Assembly: GCA_035501935.1 (NCBI GenBank)
Contig: DATJVC010000023.1
Coordinates: 1 to 46,994, forward strand
DNA length: 46,994 nt
DNA from: Gammaproteobacteria bacterium
GTDB taxonomy: Bacteria > Pseudomonadota > Gammaproteobacteria > JAJPIJ01
Direction: 5' to 3'
The notes under the pieces are model-generated. The model was not told the origin of the DNA and made no database searches. It saw only the letters and a program-made list of their open reading frames with translations. Every line of letters starts with the position of its first letter. The first letter of the stretch is position 1. Positions 37,587 to 46,870 of this stretch are shown piece by piece. The position numbers and the translations under genes are program-made.

Positions 37587-37823
37587 ATGAGCAGCATCGA
37601 AGAACGGGTAAAAAAGATCGTGATTGAACAATTGGGCGTGAAGGAAGAAGAAGTGAGCAATGAGTCCTCTTTCGTGGACGATCTGGGCGCGGATTCTCTG
37701 GACACGGTGGAACTGGTGATGGCGTTGGAGGAGGAATTCAAGACCGAAATTCCGGATGAGGAGGCCGAAAAAATCACCACCGTTCAGCAGGCTATCGATT
37801 ACGTCAAGGCCCATCAGGGTTAA
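37587..37823 (+). CDS. acpP: Acyl carrier protein AcpP
   Basis: Carries growing acyl chains on a phosphopantetheine arm. 78 residues, strongly acidic. The attachment site is S37 in the D-S-L-D-T-V-E-L motif, preceded by [11 protein letters not shown] 37587 ([18 protein letters not shown]) is preceded by GGAGGAG at nine bases; the frame is open for 11 more codons upstream but those are not conserved. It has its own promoter candidate and is followed by a strong hairpin before fabF. Confidence 0.98.
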   Translation: MSSIEERVKKIVIEQLGVKEEEVSNESSFVDDLGADSLDTVELVMALEEEFKTEIPDEEAEKITTVQQAIDYVKAHQG

Positions 37824-37840
37824 TGCCCGCAGGGGTCACG

Positions 37841-37879
37841 GAAAGGCCGCCGATCATGAGGCGATGATCGCGGCCTTTC
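37841..37879 (+). terminator. Stable hairpin between acpP and fabF
   Basis: The arms GAAAGGCCGCCGATCAT (37841-37857) and ATGATCGCGGCCTTTC (37864-37879) form a 16-bp stem with a single bulged C and a GAGGCG loop. No U-run follows, so it may be a partial terminator or a 3'-end stabiliser that lets acpP mRNA exceed fabF mRNA. It looks like a classic intercistronic stem. Confidence 0.6.
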
Positions 37880-37934
37880 GCATTAATGAGCGGCGGCGGA
37901 ATGTAATGTCAGTATCATGGGAGGATTACCGGTA

Positions 37935-39176
37935 GTGGCGAGAAGACGCATTGTAGTGACGGGGTTGGGCATGGTCAGCCCGGTCGGTAACACGGTTGCG
38001 GAATCCTGGGCCGCCATACTGGCGGGTCGGAGCGGCATCGGACCGATCACCGTTTTTGACGCCTCCAATTTTTCCGTGCGCATCAGCGGTGCCGTCAAGA
38101 ATTTCGATCCGACGCAATACATCACCCCCAAGGACGTGCGCAAGATGGATACCTTCATCCATTACGGCATGGCGGCGGGCATCCAGGCCATCACGGATTC
38201 GGGCCTTGAGATCAACGAAGGAAATGGCGAACGGGTCGGCGTCATCATCGGTTCCGGCATCGGCGGCCTGCCGGGCATCGAGGAGAGCTACAGCGAATAT
38301 TTGCGCGGTGGCCCACGCAAGATTTCCCCCTTCTTCGTGCCCAAGAACATCATCAACATGATCTCCGGCAACCTGTCCATCAAATACGGCATCCGCGGAC
38401 CCAGTTACGCCATCGTCTCGGCCTGCGCCACCGGCGCGCACAGCATCGGCGACGCCGCGCGGCTGATCGAGCGCGGTGACGCCGACATCATGGTCGCCGG
38501 CGGCGCCGAGATGGCGACCACGCCCACCGGCATCGGCGGTTTTGCCTCCGCCAAGGCGCTGTCCACCCGCAATGACGAGCCGGAGCGTGCCAGCCGGCCG
38601 TGGGACAAGGATCGCGACGGGTTCGTGCTGGCCGATGGCGCCGGTGTCATGGTGCTGGAGGAATACGATCATGCCCGCAGTCGCGGCGCGCGCATCTACG
38701 TCGAACTCACCGGTTACGCCGCCAACAGCGACGCACACCACATGACGGCGCCCTCCCCGGGGGGAGAGGGCGCTGCGCGCTGCATGCGCATCGCCCTCAA
38801 GGATGCCGGTCTGAATGCCGAACAGGTGCAGTACATCAACGCCCACGGCACTTCCACGCCGTTCGGCGACAAGGCGGAGACCGATGCCGTCAAGAGCGTT
38901 TTCGGCGCGCACGCCTACAAGCTCGCCATGAGTTCCACCAAGTCCATGGTGGGCCACATGCTGGGCGCGGCCGGTGGTGTGGAGGCCATCTTCACCATAC
39001 TCGCCATCCGCGATCAAGTGGCGCCGCCGACCATCAACCTGGATACGCCAGATCCGGAGTGCGATCTGGACTATGTGCCCAATCAGGCGCGACCGATGAA
39101 GATCGACGCGGCGTTGTCCAATTCCTTCGGCTTTGGCGGCACCAACGCCACGCTGATTTTTTCACGCCTGAGTTGA
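37935..39176 (+). CDS. fabF: 3-oxoacyl-ACP synthase II FabF
   Basis: FabF elongates acyl-ACP with malonyl-ACP. From GTG 37935 it is 413 residues, the exact E. coli length, beginning [24 protein letters not shown] ends ten bases before this GTG; the ATG at 37917 lies directly before that ribosome site and is less likely as start. Catalytic Cys164 is in [14 protein letters not shown]; His residues lie in [16 protein letters not shown] and [13 protein letters not shown]. The end is [14 protein letters not shown]. Confidence 0.96.
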   Translation: MARRRIVVTGLGMVSPVGNTVAESWAAILAGRSGIGPITVFDASNFSVRISGAVKNFDPTQYITPKDVRKMDTFIHYGMAAGIQAITDSGLEINEGNGERVGVIIGSGIGGLPGIEESYSEYLRGGPRKISPFFVPKNIINMISGNLSIKYGIRGPSYAIVSACATGAHSIGDAARLIERGDADIMVAGGAEMATTPTGIGGFASAKALSTRNDEPERASRPWDKDRDGFVLADGAGVMVLEEYDHARSRGARIYVELTGYAANSDAHHMTAPSPGGEGAARCMRIALKDAGLNAEQVQYINAHGTSTPFGDKAETDAVKSVFGAHAYKLAMSSTKSMVGHMLGAAGGVEAIFTILAIRDQVAPPTINLDTPDPECDLDYVPNQARPMKIDAALSNSFGFGGTNATLIFSRLS

Positions 39177-39227
39177 CCGCCCGGCGCTGACATGCCGGGG
39201 AACAGTGCGGCGCGGACGGCCACGCTC

Positions 39228-40064
39228 ATGTTCCTGATCAACGGCGAGCATCGCGATTCCCTACCGGCGACCGACCGCGGCCTGCAGTATGGCGACGGTT
39301 TGTTTGAAACCGTGGCCGTCATCGCCGGCCGGCCACAGCACTGGCAGGCACACCTGAAACGGCTGGAAGCCGGTTGCGCGCGGCTGGGGATCCCGTTCCC
39401 CGGATCAACAATGCTCGACGACGAATTCAGCCGCATGCCGCAATCGACCGGGCGCTGGGTGCTCAAGATTATCGTCACCCGCGGCAGCGGTGGACGCGGC
39501 TACCGTCCACCCATGCCCGCGCAACCCACGCGCGTGCTCTGCCGGTATCCGTGGCCGGATTATCCTGATGATCTCGCCGACCAGGGCGTGCGCACGCGCG
39601 TGTGCACCACCCGGCTGGGCTTCAATCCGGCGCTGGCCGGCGTCAAACATCTCAATCGGCTGGAACAGGTAATGGCCCGCCGCGAATGGGACGACGCCGG
39701 AATTGCCGAGGGCTTGATGTGTGACGCTGAAGGGCGTCTCATTTCGGGAACCATGAGCAATCTGTTTCTGGTGACGCGGGGCAGGGTGGGCACGCCGATC
39801 TTGACGCACGCGGGCGTCGCCGGCGTGATGCGCGAGCAGGTCATCGATGCCTGCCGCCAGTTGAATCTGCCCGTGGATATCGGCGCATGCGGAGAACCGG
39901 ACCTGAAACGGGCGGATGAAGTATTCCTCACCAACAGCCTCATCGGCATCTGGCCGGTAATCGAGATTGTGGGAACGGGAGGTGGAACGATGCAACCCGG
40001 CCCCGTCACCCGCGCCTTGCGGACGCACATGCAGGAACTGGGCGCATTACCCCAACATGGTTAA
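39228..40064 (+). CDS. pabC: Aminodeoxychorismate lyase PabC
   Basis: PLP enzyme converting 4-amino-4-deoxychorismate to p-aminobenzoate and pyruvate for folate synthesis; fold type IV. Family blocks: M-F-L-I-N-G at the start, DRGLQYGDGLFETVAV, PLP-lysine region G-V-K-H-L-N-R-L-E-Q-V, and EGRLISGTMSNLFLV near residue 185. Start set at ATG 39228, aligning with E. coli PabC; an ATG at 39192 would add 12 unconserved residues, and neither has a good ribosome site. fabF-pabC-mltG-tmk-holB is the usual order. It overlaps mltG by eight bases. Confidence 0.9.
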   Translation: MFLINGEHRDSLPATDRGLQYGDGLFETVAVIAGRPQHWQAHLKRLEAGCARLGIPFPGSTMLDDEFSRMPQSTGRWVLKIIVTRGSGGRGYRPPMPAQPTRVLCRYPWPDYPDDLADQGVRTRVCTTRLGFNPALAGVKHLNRLEQVMARREWDDAGIAEGLMCDAEGRLISGTMSNLFLVTRGRVGTPILTHAGVAGVMREQVIDACRQLNLPVDIGACGEPDLKRADEVFLTNSLIGIWPVIEIVGTGGGTMQPGPVTRALRTHMQELGALPQHG

Positions 40065-41088
40065 ACGCCTCTGCATTCTGGGGCTCATCGCGGCCGTGCT
40101 GGGAGCGGCGGGATGGCACGCATATCGCTGGCTGCGTGATGACTATGCGCGCTGGCAGGCCACTTCCCTGCAAGTGCCGGCGGACAAGGTCACATACGAA
40201 CTCCGCCCCGGCATGAGCGTGCGGGCCGTGGCGGAAGATCTGGAGGCGCGCGGCTATCTGTCGCAGCCACTGTATTTCCGCCTGCTGTCCCATCAACGCG
40301 GGCTGGCCGGAAAAATCAAAAGCGGTGAATACGCCATCGAACGCGGCATGACGCCGCTGGCCCTGCTGGAGCGCTTCGCCGCCGGCCGCACGGTGGAGTA
40401 TTCCATCACCCTGGTCGAAGGCTGGACCTTTGCACAGGTGAGGGCCGCCTTGGAGCAGCACCCGGTGGTTATCAACACATTCAAGGGCATGGATGACGGC
40501 CTCATCATGCAACGCCTCGGACACCCCGGAGAACATCCGGAGGGCCGTTTCTTTCCCGATACGTACCGCATCAGGAAGGGCAGCACTGATGCCGAGGTGT
40601 TGACCCGCGCCTATGGGCGGATGGAGAAATTATTAAACGACGTTTGGATCGCGCGCGCGGCGAATCTGCCCTATCAAACCCCCTACGAGGCCTTGATCAT
40701 GGCCTCGTTGATCGAGAAGGAGACTGCGGTGCCCGGCGAACGCCCGCTCATCGCCGCGGTCTTTCTCCACCGGCTGCGCGTCGGCATGAAATTGCAGACC
40801 GACCCGACCGTCATTTACGGTCTGGGGGCGTCCTTCGATGGCAACCTGCGCAAGCGCGATCTCGAAACCGATACGCCTTACAATACCTATACGCGCGCCG
40901 GCCTGCCGCCCACCCCGATTGCCATGCCGGGCAGAGGCGCCATCGAGGCGGCCCTGCACCCGGCAACGTCGCCGGCACTGTACTTCGTGGCGCGGGGTGA
41001 CGGCAGCCATCAATTTTCAAACACCATCGAGGAGCACAATCGCGCCGTGGCCCGCTATCAACTTTCACAGAAAAGCGCCCGCCCGTGA
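40057..41088 (+). CDS. mltG: Endolytic murein transglycosylase MltG
   Basis: Inner-membrane transglycosylase (YceG) that cleaves nascent glycan strands and sets their length. 343 residues. One N-terminal membrane anchor (about residues 4-20, RLCILGLIAAVLGAAGW), a LysM-like subdomain, and the catalytic block YEALIMASLIEKETAVPGER with Glu at about 220. Further signature: GMKLQTDPTVIYGLG and YNTYTRAGLPPTPIAMPG. ATG 40057 opens the membrane anchor; upstream codons belong to pabC in another frame. It overlaps tmk by four bases (GTGA). Confidence 0.95.
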   Translation: MVKRLCILGLIAAVLGAAGWHAYRWLRDDYARWQATSLQVPADKVTYELRPGMSVRAVAEDLEARGYLSQPLYFRLLSHQRGLAGKIKSGEYAIERGMTPLALLERFAAGRTVEYSITLVEGWTFAQVRAALEQHPVVINTFKGMDDGLIMQRLGHPGEHPEGRFFPDTYRIRKGSTDAEVLTRAYGRMEKLLNDVWIARAANLPYQTPYEALIMASLIEKETAVPGERPLIAAVFLHRLRVGMKLQTDPTVIYGLGASFDGNLRKRDLETDTPYNTYTRAGLPPTPIAMPGRGAIEAALHPATSPALYFVARGDGSHQFSNTIEEHNRAVARYQLSQKSARP

Positions 41089-41708
41089 GCGCGCTGTTCA
41101 TCACTCTGGAAGGCGTCGAGGGTTCCGGCAAAAGCACCCATCTGCCCTTCGTCGCCGACTGGCTGCGCCAGCGCGGCCGGCAGGTGGTCATCACCCGCGA
41201 GCCCGGCGGCACGCATCTCGGCGAGCTGATACGCGGCATCCTGCTCGACAACCGCCATCAGGACATGTCCGCCGACGCCGAACTTCTGCTCATGTTCGCG
41301 GCCCGGGCGGAGCATCTGCATCAAGTAATCAAGCCCGCGCTGGCCAAGGGCTCGGATGTCGTCTGTGATCGTTTTACCGACGCCACCTACGCCTATCAAG
41401 GCGGCGGCCGCGGCCTGTCCGCGGAGCGCATCGCGCAACTGGAGCAGACGGTGCAGGGCGAACTCCGCCCGCATTTCACCCTGCTGTTCGACGCGCCGTT
41501 GGAAGTCACCGTCGAACGTGCACGATCGCGAGGGCAGCCGGATCGCTTCGAGAACGAACGGCTGGCGTTCCATCGGCGGGTGCAGGATGTTTATCGCACA
41601 CGGGCGACGGCCGAGCCGCGGCGCTTTCTGATCATCGACAGCAGCGGTACGGTGGAAGCCACGCGGGCATTGCTGACGCGCAAACTCACGGAGCGGGTGC
41701 GGTGCTGA
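41085..41708 (+). CDS. tmk: Thymidylate kinase
   Basis: Phosphorylates dTMP to dTDP. 207 residues. P-loop L-E-G-V-E-G-S-G-K-S-T-H; DR-containing dTMP site T-R-E-P-G-G-T-H-L-G-E; VVCDRFTDATYAYQGGGRGL; LID region A-R-S-R-G-Q-P-D-R-F-E. GTG start overlapping the mltG stop. It overlaps holB by seven bases. Confidence 0.97.
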   Translation: MSALFITLEGVEGSGKSTHLPFVADWLRQRGRQVVITREPGGTHLGELIRGILLDNRHQDMSADAELLLMFAARAEHLHQVIKPALAKGSDVVCDRFTDATYAYQGGGRGLSAERIAQLEQTVQGELRPHFTLLFDAPLEVTVERARSRGQPDRFENERLAFHRRVQDVYRTRATAEPRRFLIIDSSGTVEATRALLTRKLTERVRC

Positions 41709-42715
41709 GCCCGTATCCATGGCAGGCGGAGGCCTGGCAGCGGCTGCAAGCCTGGCGCCGCAGTGAAACCCTGCCGCACGGCCTGTTGCTGACCGGGCCA
41801 CTGGGCAGCGGCAAGTTCGACATGGCGCGCGTGTTCGCGCAAGGATTGTTGTGCGTCCGCGCTGTTGACGGAATACCGTGCGGGGAATGCCAGGGCTGTC
41901 ATTGGGTGGAGGCTGGGACGCACCCCGATCTCCGCCTGATCACTTTTGAAGTGGACGAAAAGACCGGCAAGACGGCCAAGGAGATCAAAATTGCCCAGAT
42001 ACGCGAGCTGATAGAATTCGCCCAGCTCAAAAGCCACACCGCGCCCCTGCGGATCGCCATCGTCCATCCGGCGGAATACATGAACCGGAACGCGGCCAAC
42101 AGCCTGCTGAAGACACTTGAGGAGCCGCCGCCCGCCACATACCTTATTTTGATTGCGCATCAGCCCTCGCGATTGCCGGTGACTGTGCGCAGCCGCTGCC
42201 AGGTATTGCGCCTGTCGGCGCGCGCGGAGGCCTCCGCCGTGAACTGGCTGAGCCGGCAATCGGCCTGCCATGGCATCGACCCGGCGCCGCTGCTGAGGGA
42301 GCACGGTCCACTGGAGGCATTGCGGCTCCTGGAAAGCGGGGAATGGGGTGCGCGCACCACTTTGCTGCGGCAGGCCGGGGATTTGCTGCGCGGCACGGCC
42401 GATCCGATTGGAATCTCATCGCAATGGACGCGTCTCAACGCAATCCCATTGCTGGCTTGTCTGGAATCCCTGTTGATTGACGTGGCACGACTCAAGGCGG
42501 CGGGAGAGGAGGGGATGCCGGTCCACAAGGATCTGCTGCCCAGTTTGCATGATCTCGCAAAAGCGCTAGACTTTCCGAAATTATTCGACACGCAGGCGCT
42601 TATCCGGGAATCCCGGCAGTTGCTGGAACGGGGTTCCAATCTGCGCGAACAGGACGTGCTGGAAGAAATTGCGCTACACTTGTCCGCAAAACCGATGGAA
42701 GCCATGACGCCATGA
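41702..42715 (+). CDS. holB: DNA polymerase III delta' subunit HolB
   Basis: Delta' is part of the clamp loader that places the beta clamp on DNA. 337 residues, AAA+ fold. Walker A-like G-P-L-G-S-G-K-F; zinc module C-x8-C-G-E-C-Q-G-C-H; sensor/SRC region LKTLEEPPPATYLILIAHQP ending T-V-R-S-R-C-Q. GTG start overlapping tmk. Shares four bases (ATGA) with the PilZ gene. tmk-holB-pilZ-tatD is conserved in gammaproteobacteria. Confidence 0.93.
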   Translation: MLSPYPWQAEAWQRLQAWRRSETLPHGLLLTGPLGSGKFDMARVFAQGLLCVRAVDGIPCGECQGCHWVEAGTHPDLRLITFEVDEKTGKTAKEIKIAQIRELIEFAQLKSHTAPLRIAIVHPAEYMNRNAANSLLKTLEEPPPATYLILIAHQPSRLPVTVRSRCQVLRLSARAEASAVNWLSRQSACHGIDPAPLLREHGPLEALRLLESGEWGARTTLLRQAGDLLRGTADPIGISSQWTRLNAIPLLACLESLLIDVARLKAAGEEGMPVHKDLLPSLHDLAKALDFPKLFDTQALIRESRQLLERGSNLREQDVLEEIALHLSAKPMEAMTP

Positions 42716-43068
42716 GTGCACCGGCCAGCAATCCCCGCAAGGGCATTTTGTCCCTCACCATCAAGGAAAAAGGGGCGCTATATGCCTCTTATATGCCATT
42801 TATAAAGAATGGCGGTCTGTTTGTCCCGACCAACAACGCCTACAAATTGGGTGAAGAGGTATTCATGTTGCTGACTCTGCCTGACAGCAAGGACCGCCTG
42901 CCGGTGGCCGGGAGGGTGGTCTGGCTCACACCGAAGGGCGCCCATGGCAACAAGAACGCCGGCATCGGCGTGCAATTCAGCGAACTGGACAAGGGCACCA
43001 CTCGCGGTAACATCGAAAAGCAACTCGCCGGCGTGCTGAAGTCGGACCGCCAGACCCACACGATGTAA
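42712..43068 (+). CDS. pilZ: PilZ-domain protein (type IV pilus assembly type)
   Basis: 118 residues, nearly all one PilZ domain. Blocks: S-L-T-I-K-E-K-G-A-L-Y-A-S-Y-M-P-F, G-G-L-F-V-P-T, LGEEVFMLLTLPDSKDRLPV and G-R-V-V-W-L-T-P-K-G. The RxxxR motif needed for c-di-GMP binding is absent, as in PilZ proper of Pseudomonas and Xanthomonas, which works in pilus assembly through protein contacts (PilB/FimX). Location after holB matches those genomes. Confidence 0.92.
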   Translation: MSAPASNPRKGILSLTIKEKGALYASYMPFIKNGGLFVPTNNAYKLGEEVFMLLTLPDSKDRLPVAGRVVWLTPKGAHGNKNAGIGVQFSELDKGTTRGNIEKQLAGVLKSDRQTHTM

Positions 43069-43120
43069 CTGTTCCGCGCCGCCGGAAACACGCGGGCATC
43101 CCGCTGTCTTTAACTCAGGC

Positions 43121-43930
43121 ATGACCAACATGCTTATCGATTCCCACTGTCACATCCCCCTGGTGCTGGAACAAAATCCGGGTGCAGGATTGACTGAACT
43201 GCTTGCCGCCGCGCGCGAGGCGGATGTCGGTGGCATGCTCTGTGTCGCCGTGGATTTGGAAGGCGTGCCCGGTCTGCTGGGCCTGTCGCGCAGTCATCCA
43301 AATATTTATATCTCCGTCGGCGTGCATCCCAATGCGCATCCAACGCATGAGCCGGACATGGACACGCTGCTGGCGTATGCTCGTGATCCGCGCGTGGTCG
43401 CCATCGGCGAGACCGGGCTTGATTATTACCGCAGCCGGGGCGAACTCGGCTGGCAACACGAACGCTTCCGCAGGCATATCCGTACCGCGCGCGCCGCAAA
43501 CAAGCCGCTCATCATTCATTCCCGCGAAGCGCGGGGTGACGTCATCAAGGTGCTGGCGGAAGAGAAAGCAGATGATATAGGCGGTATAATGCATTGTTTT
43601 GTTGATGATTATGATATAGCACTTAAAGCATTACATTTGAATTTTTTGATCTCGTTCTCCGGCATCCTGACCTTCAAGAACGCCGCGCCACTGCAGGAGG
43701 TGGCCAGGAAACTACCGCTCGATCGGCTGCTGGTGGAGACCGACTCGCCTTACCTCGCGCCGGCTCCCCATCGCGGCAAGGGCAACCAGCCCGCCTATGT
43801 GCGCCATGTGGCGGAGTTTCTGGCCTCGCTCAAAGGAATGACGTTCGCAGAAGTCGCGGAACAGACCACAAAAAATTTCCTGGATTTGTTTCCCACGACT
43901 CGAACCGGTCTGGCTCTCGCCGCAGCCTAG
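43121..43930 (+). CDS. tatD: TatD-family metal-dependent hydrolase
   Basis: TIM-barrel metallohydrolase of the TatD family, with reported DNase activity. 269 residues. Metal ligands in L-I-D-S-H-C-H; A-I-G-E-T-G-L-D-Y-Y with Glu; P-L-I-I-H-S-R-E-A; I-M-H-C-F; VETDSPYLAPAPHRGKGNQP. The location after pilZ points to the YcfH group. An internal segment, 43571-43650, is markedly AT-rich although it encodes conserved family residues. ATG 43121 or 43130 could be the start. Confidence 0.94.
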   Translation: MTNMLIDSHCHIPLVLEQNPGAGLTELLAAAREADVGGMLCVAVDLEGVPGLLGLSRSHPNIYISVGVHPNAHPTHEPDMDTLLAYARDPRVVAIGETGLDYYRSRGELGWQHERFRRHIRTARAANKPLIIHSREARGDVIKVLAEEKADDIGGIMHCFVDDYDIALKALHLNFLISFSGILTFKNAAPLQEVARKLPLDRLLVETDSPYLAPAPHRGKGNQPAYVRHVAEFLASLKGMTFAEVAEQTTKNFLDLFPTTRTGLALAAA

Positions 43931-43947
43931 CGTTGCGAGTCGACCCC

Positions 43948-46155
43948 TTACAAGCGCACCCGGTTGAGGCGCAGGGCATTACCGACCACCGACACCGAAC
44001 TCATGCTCATGGCGGCGGCGGCAATCATCGGTGACAGCAGCAGGCCGAAGAATGGATACAGCACGCCCGCGGCGATCGGCACGCCAAAGGCATTGTAGAC
44101 AAAGGCGAAGAACAGGTTCTGGCGGATGTTCCGCATCGTGGCGCGGCTCAAACGGCGCGCCCGTACCATGCCATTCAAATCCCCCCTCACCAATGTCACA
44201 CCGGCGCTTTCCATCGCCACGTCGGTGCCGGTGCCCATGGCAATGCCGACCTGCGCCTGGGCCAGCGCCGGCGCGTCGTTGATGCCGTCGCCCGCCATGG
44301 CGACGATACGGCCCTCGTTTTGCAGTTGTTTGATGATCTCCGTTTTTTGCTCCGGCAAGACTTCCGCGACCACGCGATCGATGTTGAGTTTGCGTGCGAC
44401 GGCCTCGGCAGTGGAGCGATTATCGCCGGTGAGCATGACCACCTGCAGACCTTCCGCATGCAACGCGCTGATCGCGTTGGCAGTGGTGGGCTTGATCGGA
44501 TCGGCAACGCCGATGAGGCCGGCGGCACGGCCGTCGATGGCGACAAACATCACCGTCTGACCATCGGAACGCATGGCGGCGGCTTGCGCCTCCAGTTCCG
44601 GCGAAGCGATGCCTAGGCTTTCCAATAATTTGTTATTGCCGATGCCTGCTTTTTTGCCGCCCGTGGCGCCGGTGACGCCTTTGCCGGTCACCGATTGAAA
44701 ATCGGCGACATCGGCCGGGTTCAGACCGCGTGCCTCACCACCGGTCACGATCGCCGCGGCCAGTGGATGCTCGCTGGCGCGCTCCAGGGAAGCCGCGACC
44801 TGCAATATATCGTTCTCGGCGAAGCCGGGCAGGGCAACCACGCTGGTCAGCACGGGTTTGCCGAGCGTGAGCGTCCCCGTCTTGTCGGTGACCAGGGTAT
44901 TCACTTTTTCCATGATTTCGAGGCATTCGGCGTTCCTGATGAGCACGCCGGCCATGGCGCCGCGGCCGGTGCCGACCATGATCGACATCGGGGTTGCCAG
45001 TCCGAGCGCGCAGGGGCAGGCGATGATGAGCACGGCAACGGCGTTGACGAAGGCATGGGCAAGCCGCGGCTCCGGCCCGAGGGTCCACCAGGCCGCAAAG
45101 GTCATCACTGCGGTCAGCACCACGATGGGCACGAACCAGCCGGAGACCAGATCCGCCAGCCGCTGAATCGGGGCGCGGCTGCGCTGCGCCTCGCTGACCA
45201 TACGCACGATCCGGGCGAGCAGGGTGTCGCTGCCGACCTTCTCGGCGCGCATCAGCAAGGCGCCGGTGCCGTTGATGGTGGCGCCAATCAGGCGCTCGCC
45301 GGACTTTTTCTCCACGGGGATCGGCTCGCCGGTCACCATCGATTCATCGACGCTGCTGCCTCCCTCCGTGACGACGCCGTCCACCGGTACCTTCTCGCCG
45401 GGACGCACACGCAGGATGTCGCCCGGTTTCACCTGCTCGAGCGGGATGTCCTCCTCATGGCCGCCGTGGACAATCCGCGCGGTCTTGGGCGCGAGGCCGA
45501 GCAGCATCCTGATGGCGGCGCTGGTCCGGCTGCGGGCGCGCAGCTCTAGCACCTGCCCGAACAGCACCAGCGCTGTGATGACGGCCGCGGCCTCAAAATA
45601 AACCGGCACCGTGCCGTCGGCCATGCGTAGCGACGCCGGGAAGATGGCCGGCACCGTGATGGCCGCGGTGCTGTACAGCCAGGCGACGCCGATACCCAGC
45701 GCGATCAGCGTGAACATATTGAGATGGCGGAATACCAGTGATCGCCAGCCGCGCACAAAGAATGGCGCGGCTCCCCACAGGACCACGGGCGTGGCCAGCA
45801 GAAACTCCAGCCATTGCAGCCACACCGGATTGATTACATTCATGACGACATGGGGAAGAAATTCAGCGCCCATCGCCAGCAGAAAAAGCGGCAGCGCCAG
45901 CATGGCGCTGATCCAGAAACGCCGCGTCATGTCGGCAAGTTCCGGATTGTGTTCTTGAGCAGTGACTGCGCGCGGCTCCAAGGCCATGCCGCATTTGGGA
46001 CAGTTGCCGGGATGGTTTTGACGCACTTCCTGATGCATGGGACAGAAGTAGGCAGCTATTTCAGCGGCGGTGTGCTCTGTACGCGGATTCGCCTGTTTGT
46101 GATGCCTGGCGTGCCCATGTTCACAGCAGGCGGCCGGTGTATCGCTGGTTTTCAT
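43948..46155 (-). CDS. copA: Copper-translocating P1B-type ATPase
   Basis: 735 residues. The N-terminus has Cys/His-rich sequence ([12 protein letters not shown]) and then a heavy-metal-binding domain Y-F-C-P-M-H-Q ... G-N-C-P-K-C-G-M (residues 36-57) instead of a classic GMTCxxC domain. Eight membrane segments follow. Core motifs: actuator V-T-G-E-P-I-P-V; metal site C380-P-C382; phosphorylated D424 in D-K-T-G-T-L-T; hinge [20 protein letters not shown]; and [17 protein letters not shown] in the last segment, whose Met/Ser residues point to Cu(I). Known role: copper export from the cytoplasm. Start set at ATG 46155; an ATG at 46200 is also in frame. No ribosome site is obvious. Confidence 0.9.
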   Translation of the reverse strand: MKTSDTPAACCEHGHARHHKQANPRTEHTAAEIAAYFCPMHQEVRQNHPGNCPKCGMALEPRAVTAQEHNPELADMTRRFWISAMLALPLFLLAMGAEFLPHVVMNVINPVWLQWLEFLLATPVVLWGAAPFFVRGWRSLVFRHLNMFTLIALGIGVAWLYSTAAITVPAIFPASLRMADGTVPVYFEAAAVITALVLFGQVLELRARSRTSAAIRMLLGLAPKTARIVHGGHEEDIPLEQVKPGDILRVRPGEKVPVDGVVTEGGSSVDESMVTGEPIPVEKKSGERLIGATINGTGALLMRAEKVGSDTLLARIVRMVSEAQRSRAPIQRLADLVSGWFVPIVVLTAVMTFAAWWTLGPEPRLAHAFVNAVAVLIIACPCALGLATPMSIMVGTGRGAMAGVLIRNAECLEIMEKVNTLVTDKTGTLTLGKPVLTSVVALPGFAENDILQVAASLERASEHPLAAAIVTGGEARGLNPADVADFQSVTGKGVTGATGGKKAGIGNNKLLESLGIASPELEAQAAAMRSDGQTVMFVAIDGRAAGLIGVADPIKPTTANAISALHAEGLQVVMLTGDNRSTAEAVARKLNIDRVVAEVLPEQKTEIIKQLQNEGRIVAMAGDGINDAPALAQAQVGIAMGTGTDVAMESAGVTLVRGDLNGMVRARRLSRATMRNIRQNLFFAFVYNAFGVPIAAGVLYPFFGLLLSPMIAAAAMSMSSVSVVGNALRLNRVRL

Positions 46156-46219
46156 AGTACTTAATGTAATCGAGAAATCAGCCCACCGATTGACGCACAT
46201 CAATCTAGATAATCAGTAG

Positions 46220-46235
46220 GCGCCAGCATTGGCGC
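46220..46235. promoter_or_regulatory. Perfect inverted repeat upstream of the copper ATPase gene
   Basis: The arms GCGCCA and TGGCGC surround GCAT. It lies 65 bases upstream of the ATPase start and 32 bases before the dif-like site. It could be an operator for the ATPase gene or a short terminator. It does not match the CueR operator I know. Confidence 0.4.
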
Positions 46236-46266
46236 GGTTCTCCACGTGGTTCCTTGGCCACATATC

Positions 46267-46294
46267 ATTTCGCATAATGTATATTATGTAAAAT
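46267..46294 (+). other. dif: dif-like XerCD recombination site
   Basis: The 28-mer contains CGCATAATGTATATTATGT, identical to the inner part of the E. coli dif site as I recall it, and ends AAAAT where E. coli has TAAAT. In total 24 of 28 positions agree; the differences are three outer bases of the XerC arm and one in the XerD arm. Layout: XerC arm 46267-46277, six-base centre TGTATA 46278-46283, XerD arm 46284-46294. Known role: XerC and XerD resolve chromosome dimers here under FtsK control, and filamentous phages integrate at it. Both signs are present: KOPS polarity to the left and a phage-like gene 38 bases to the right. Confidence 0.9.
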
Positions 46295-46332
46295 AGACGA
46301 AGGGTCGGGTAAATCAAGTAAAGGGGCTCACC

Positions 46333-46869
46333 ATGACGTGGGCCTTTGAGGTTATCCAAGAAGCCTTCAGCGGTGACCCTCGCCTGTTGAGGGATGTCCA
46401 GCTGGCTTGCGGGATCTCTACCGAAGACGCCGCAAAGTTCTGCCTGGTATCGCCGGAAACCTTCCGGGGTTGGCGGAATGGCCGGCGCGCGAACCCGGCC
46501 GCTGTGCGCCTGTTGTCAATTCTCGCCGGTTACATGCCCTGGCGTGGCTGGGAGAAATGGCGCATCGATTTCGATGGAGAACTCTGCCTACCTCCTGACC
46601 ACAAGTATGGCGTCAAAAGGTCAGACATCGTAAACATCCCCTACCTCCTCGGCATCCGTGAAGAATACCTCCGTGCCCGCGGAGAGGAAGGTGTAGCCTC
46701 TGACCGCGTCATTGTGCCGATGCGAAAGAAGGCTGCGGCAGCCGTAGAGACACCGCGCTCTCCTGAGAGCCGGAAAGTTCAGCGGCTGCGGGTACGCGCG
46801 CCTCCGGAGACTGAGAGCAGACGTAAGACGTCATCGCCTCGGTTAACATCCAGGTCAACAAGGGGGTAA
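46333..46869 (+). CDS. Phage-type small helix-turn-helix-like protein (DUF3653-like)
   Basis: 178 residues with a good ribosome site (AAAGGGG) before the ATG. The central part has A-A-K-F-C-L-V-S-P-E-T-F-R-G-W-R-N-G-R-R-A-N-P-A-A-V-R-L-L, a helix-turn-helix-like pattern, followed by G-W-E-K-W-R-I-D-F-D-G. I recall this Trp-rich arrangement from DUF3653-type phage proteins near filamentous prophages of Xanthomonas and Pseudomonas; this is from memory and not checked. The last ~50 residues are Arg/Ser/Pro-rich and probably disordered. It begins 38 bases after the dif-like site, so it is probably the first gene of an integrated element, as a regulator or replication accessory. A non-phage regulator is possible. 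Confidence 0.6.
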   Translation: MTWAFEVIQEAFSGDPRLLRDVQLACGISTEDAAKFCLVSPETFRGWRNGRRANPAAVRLLSILAGYMPWRGWEKWRIDFDGELCLPPDHKYGVKRSDIVNIPYLLGIREEYLRARGEEGVASDRVIVPMRKKAAAAVETPRSPESRKVQRLRVRAPPETESRRKTSSPRLTSRSTRG

Positions 46870-46870
46870 C

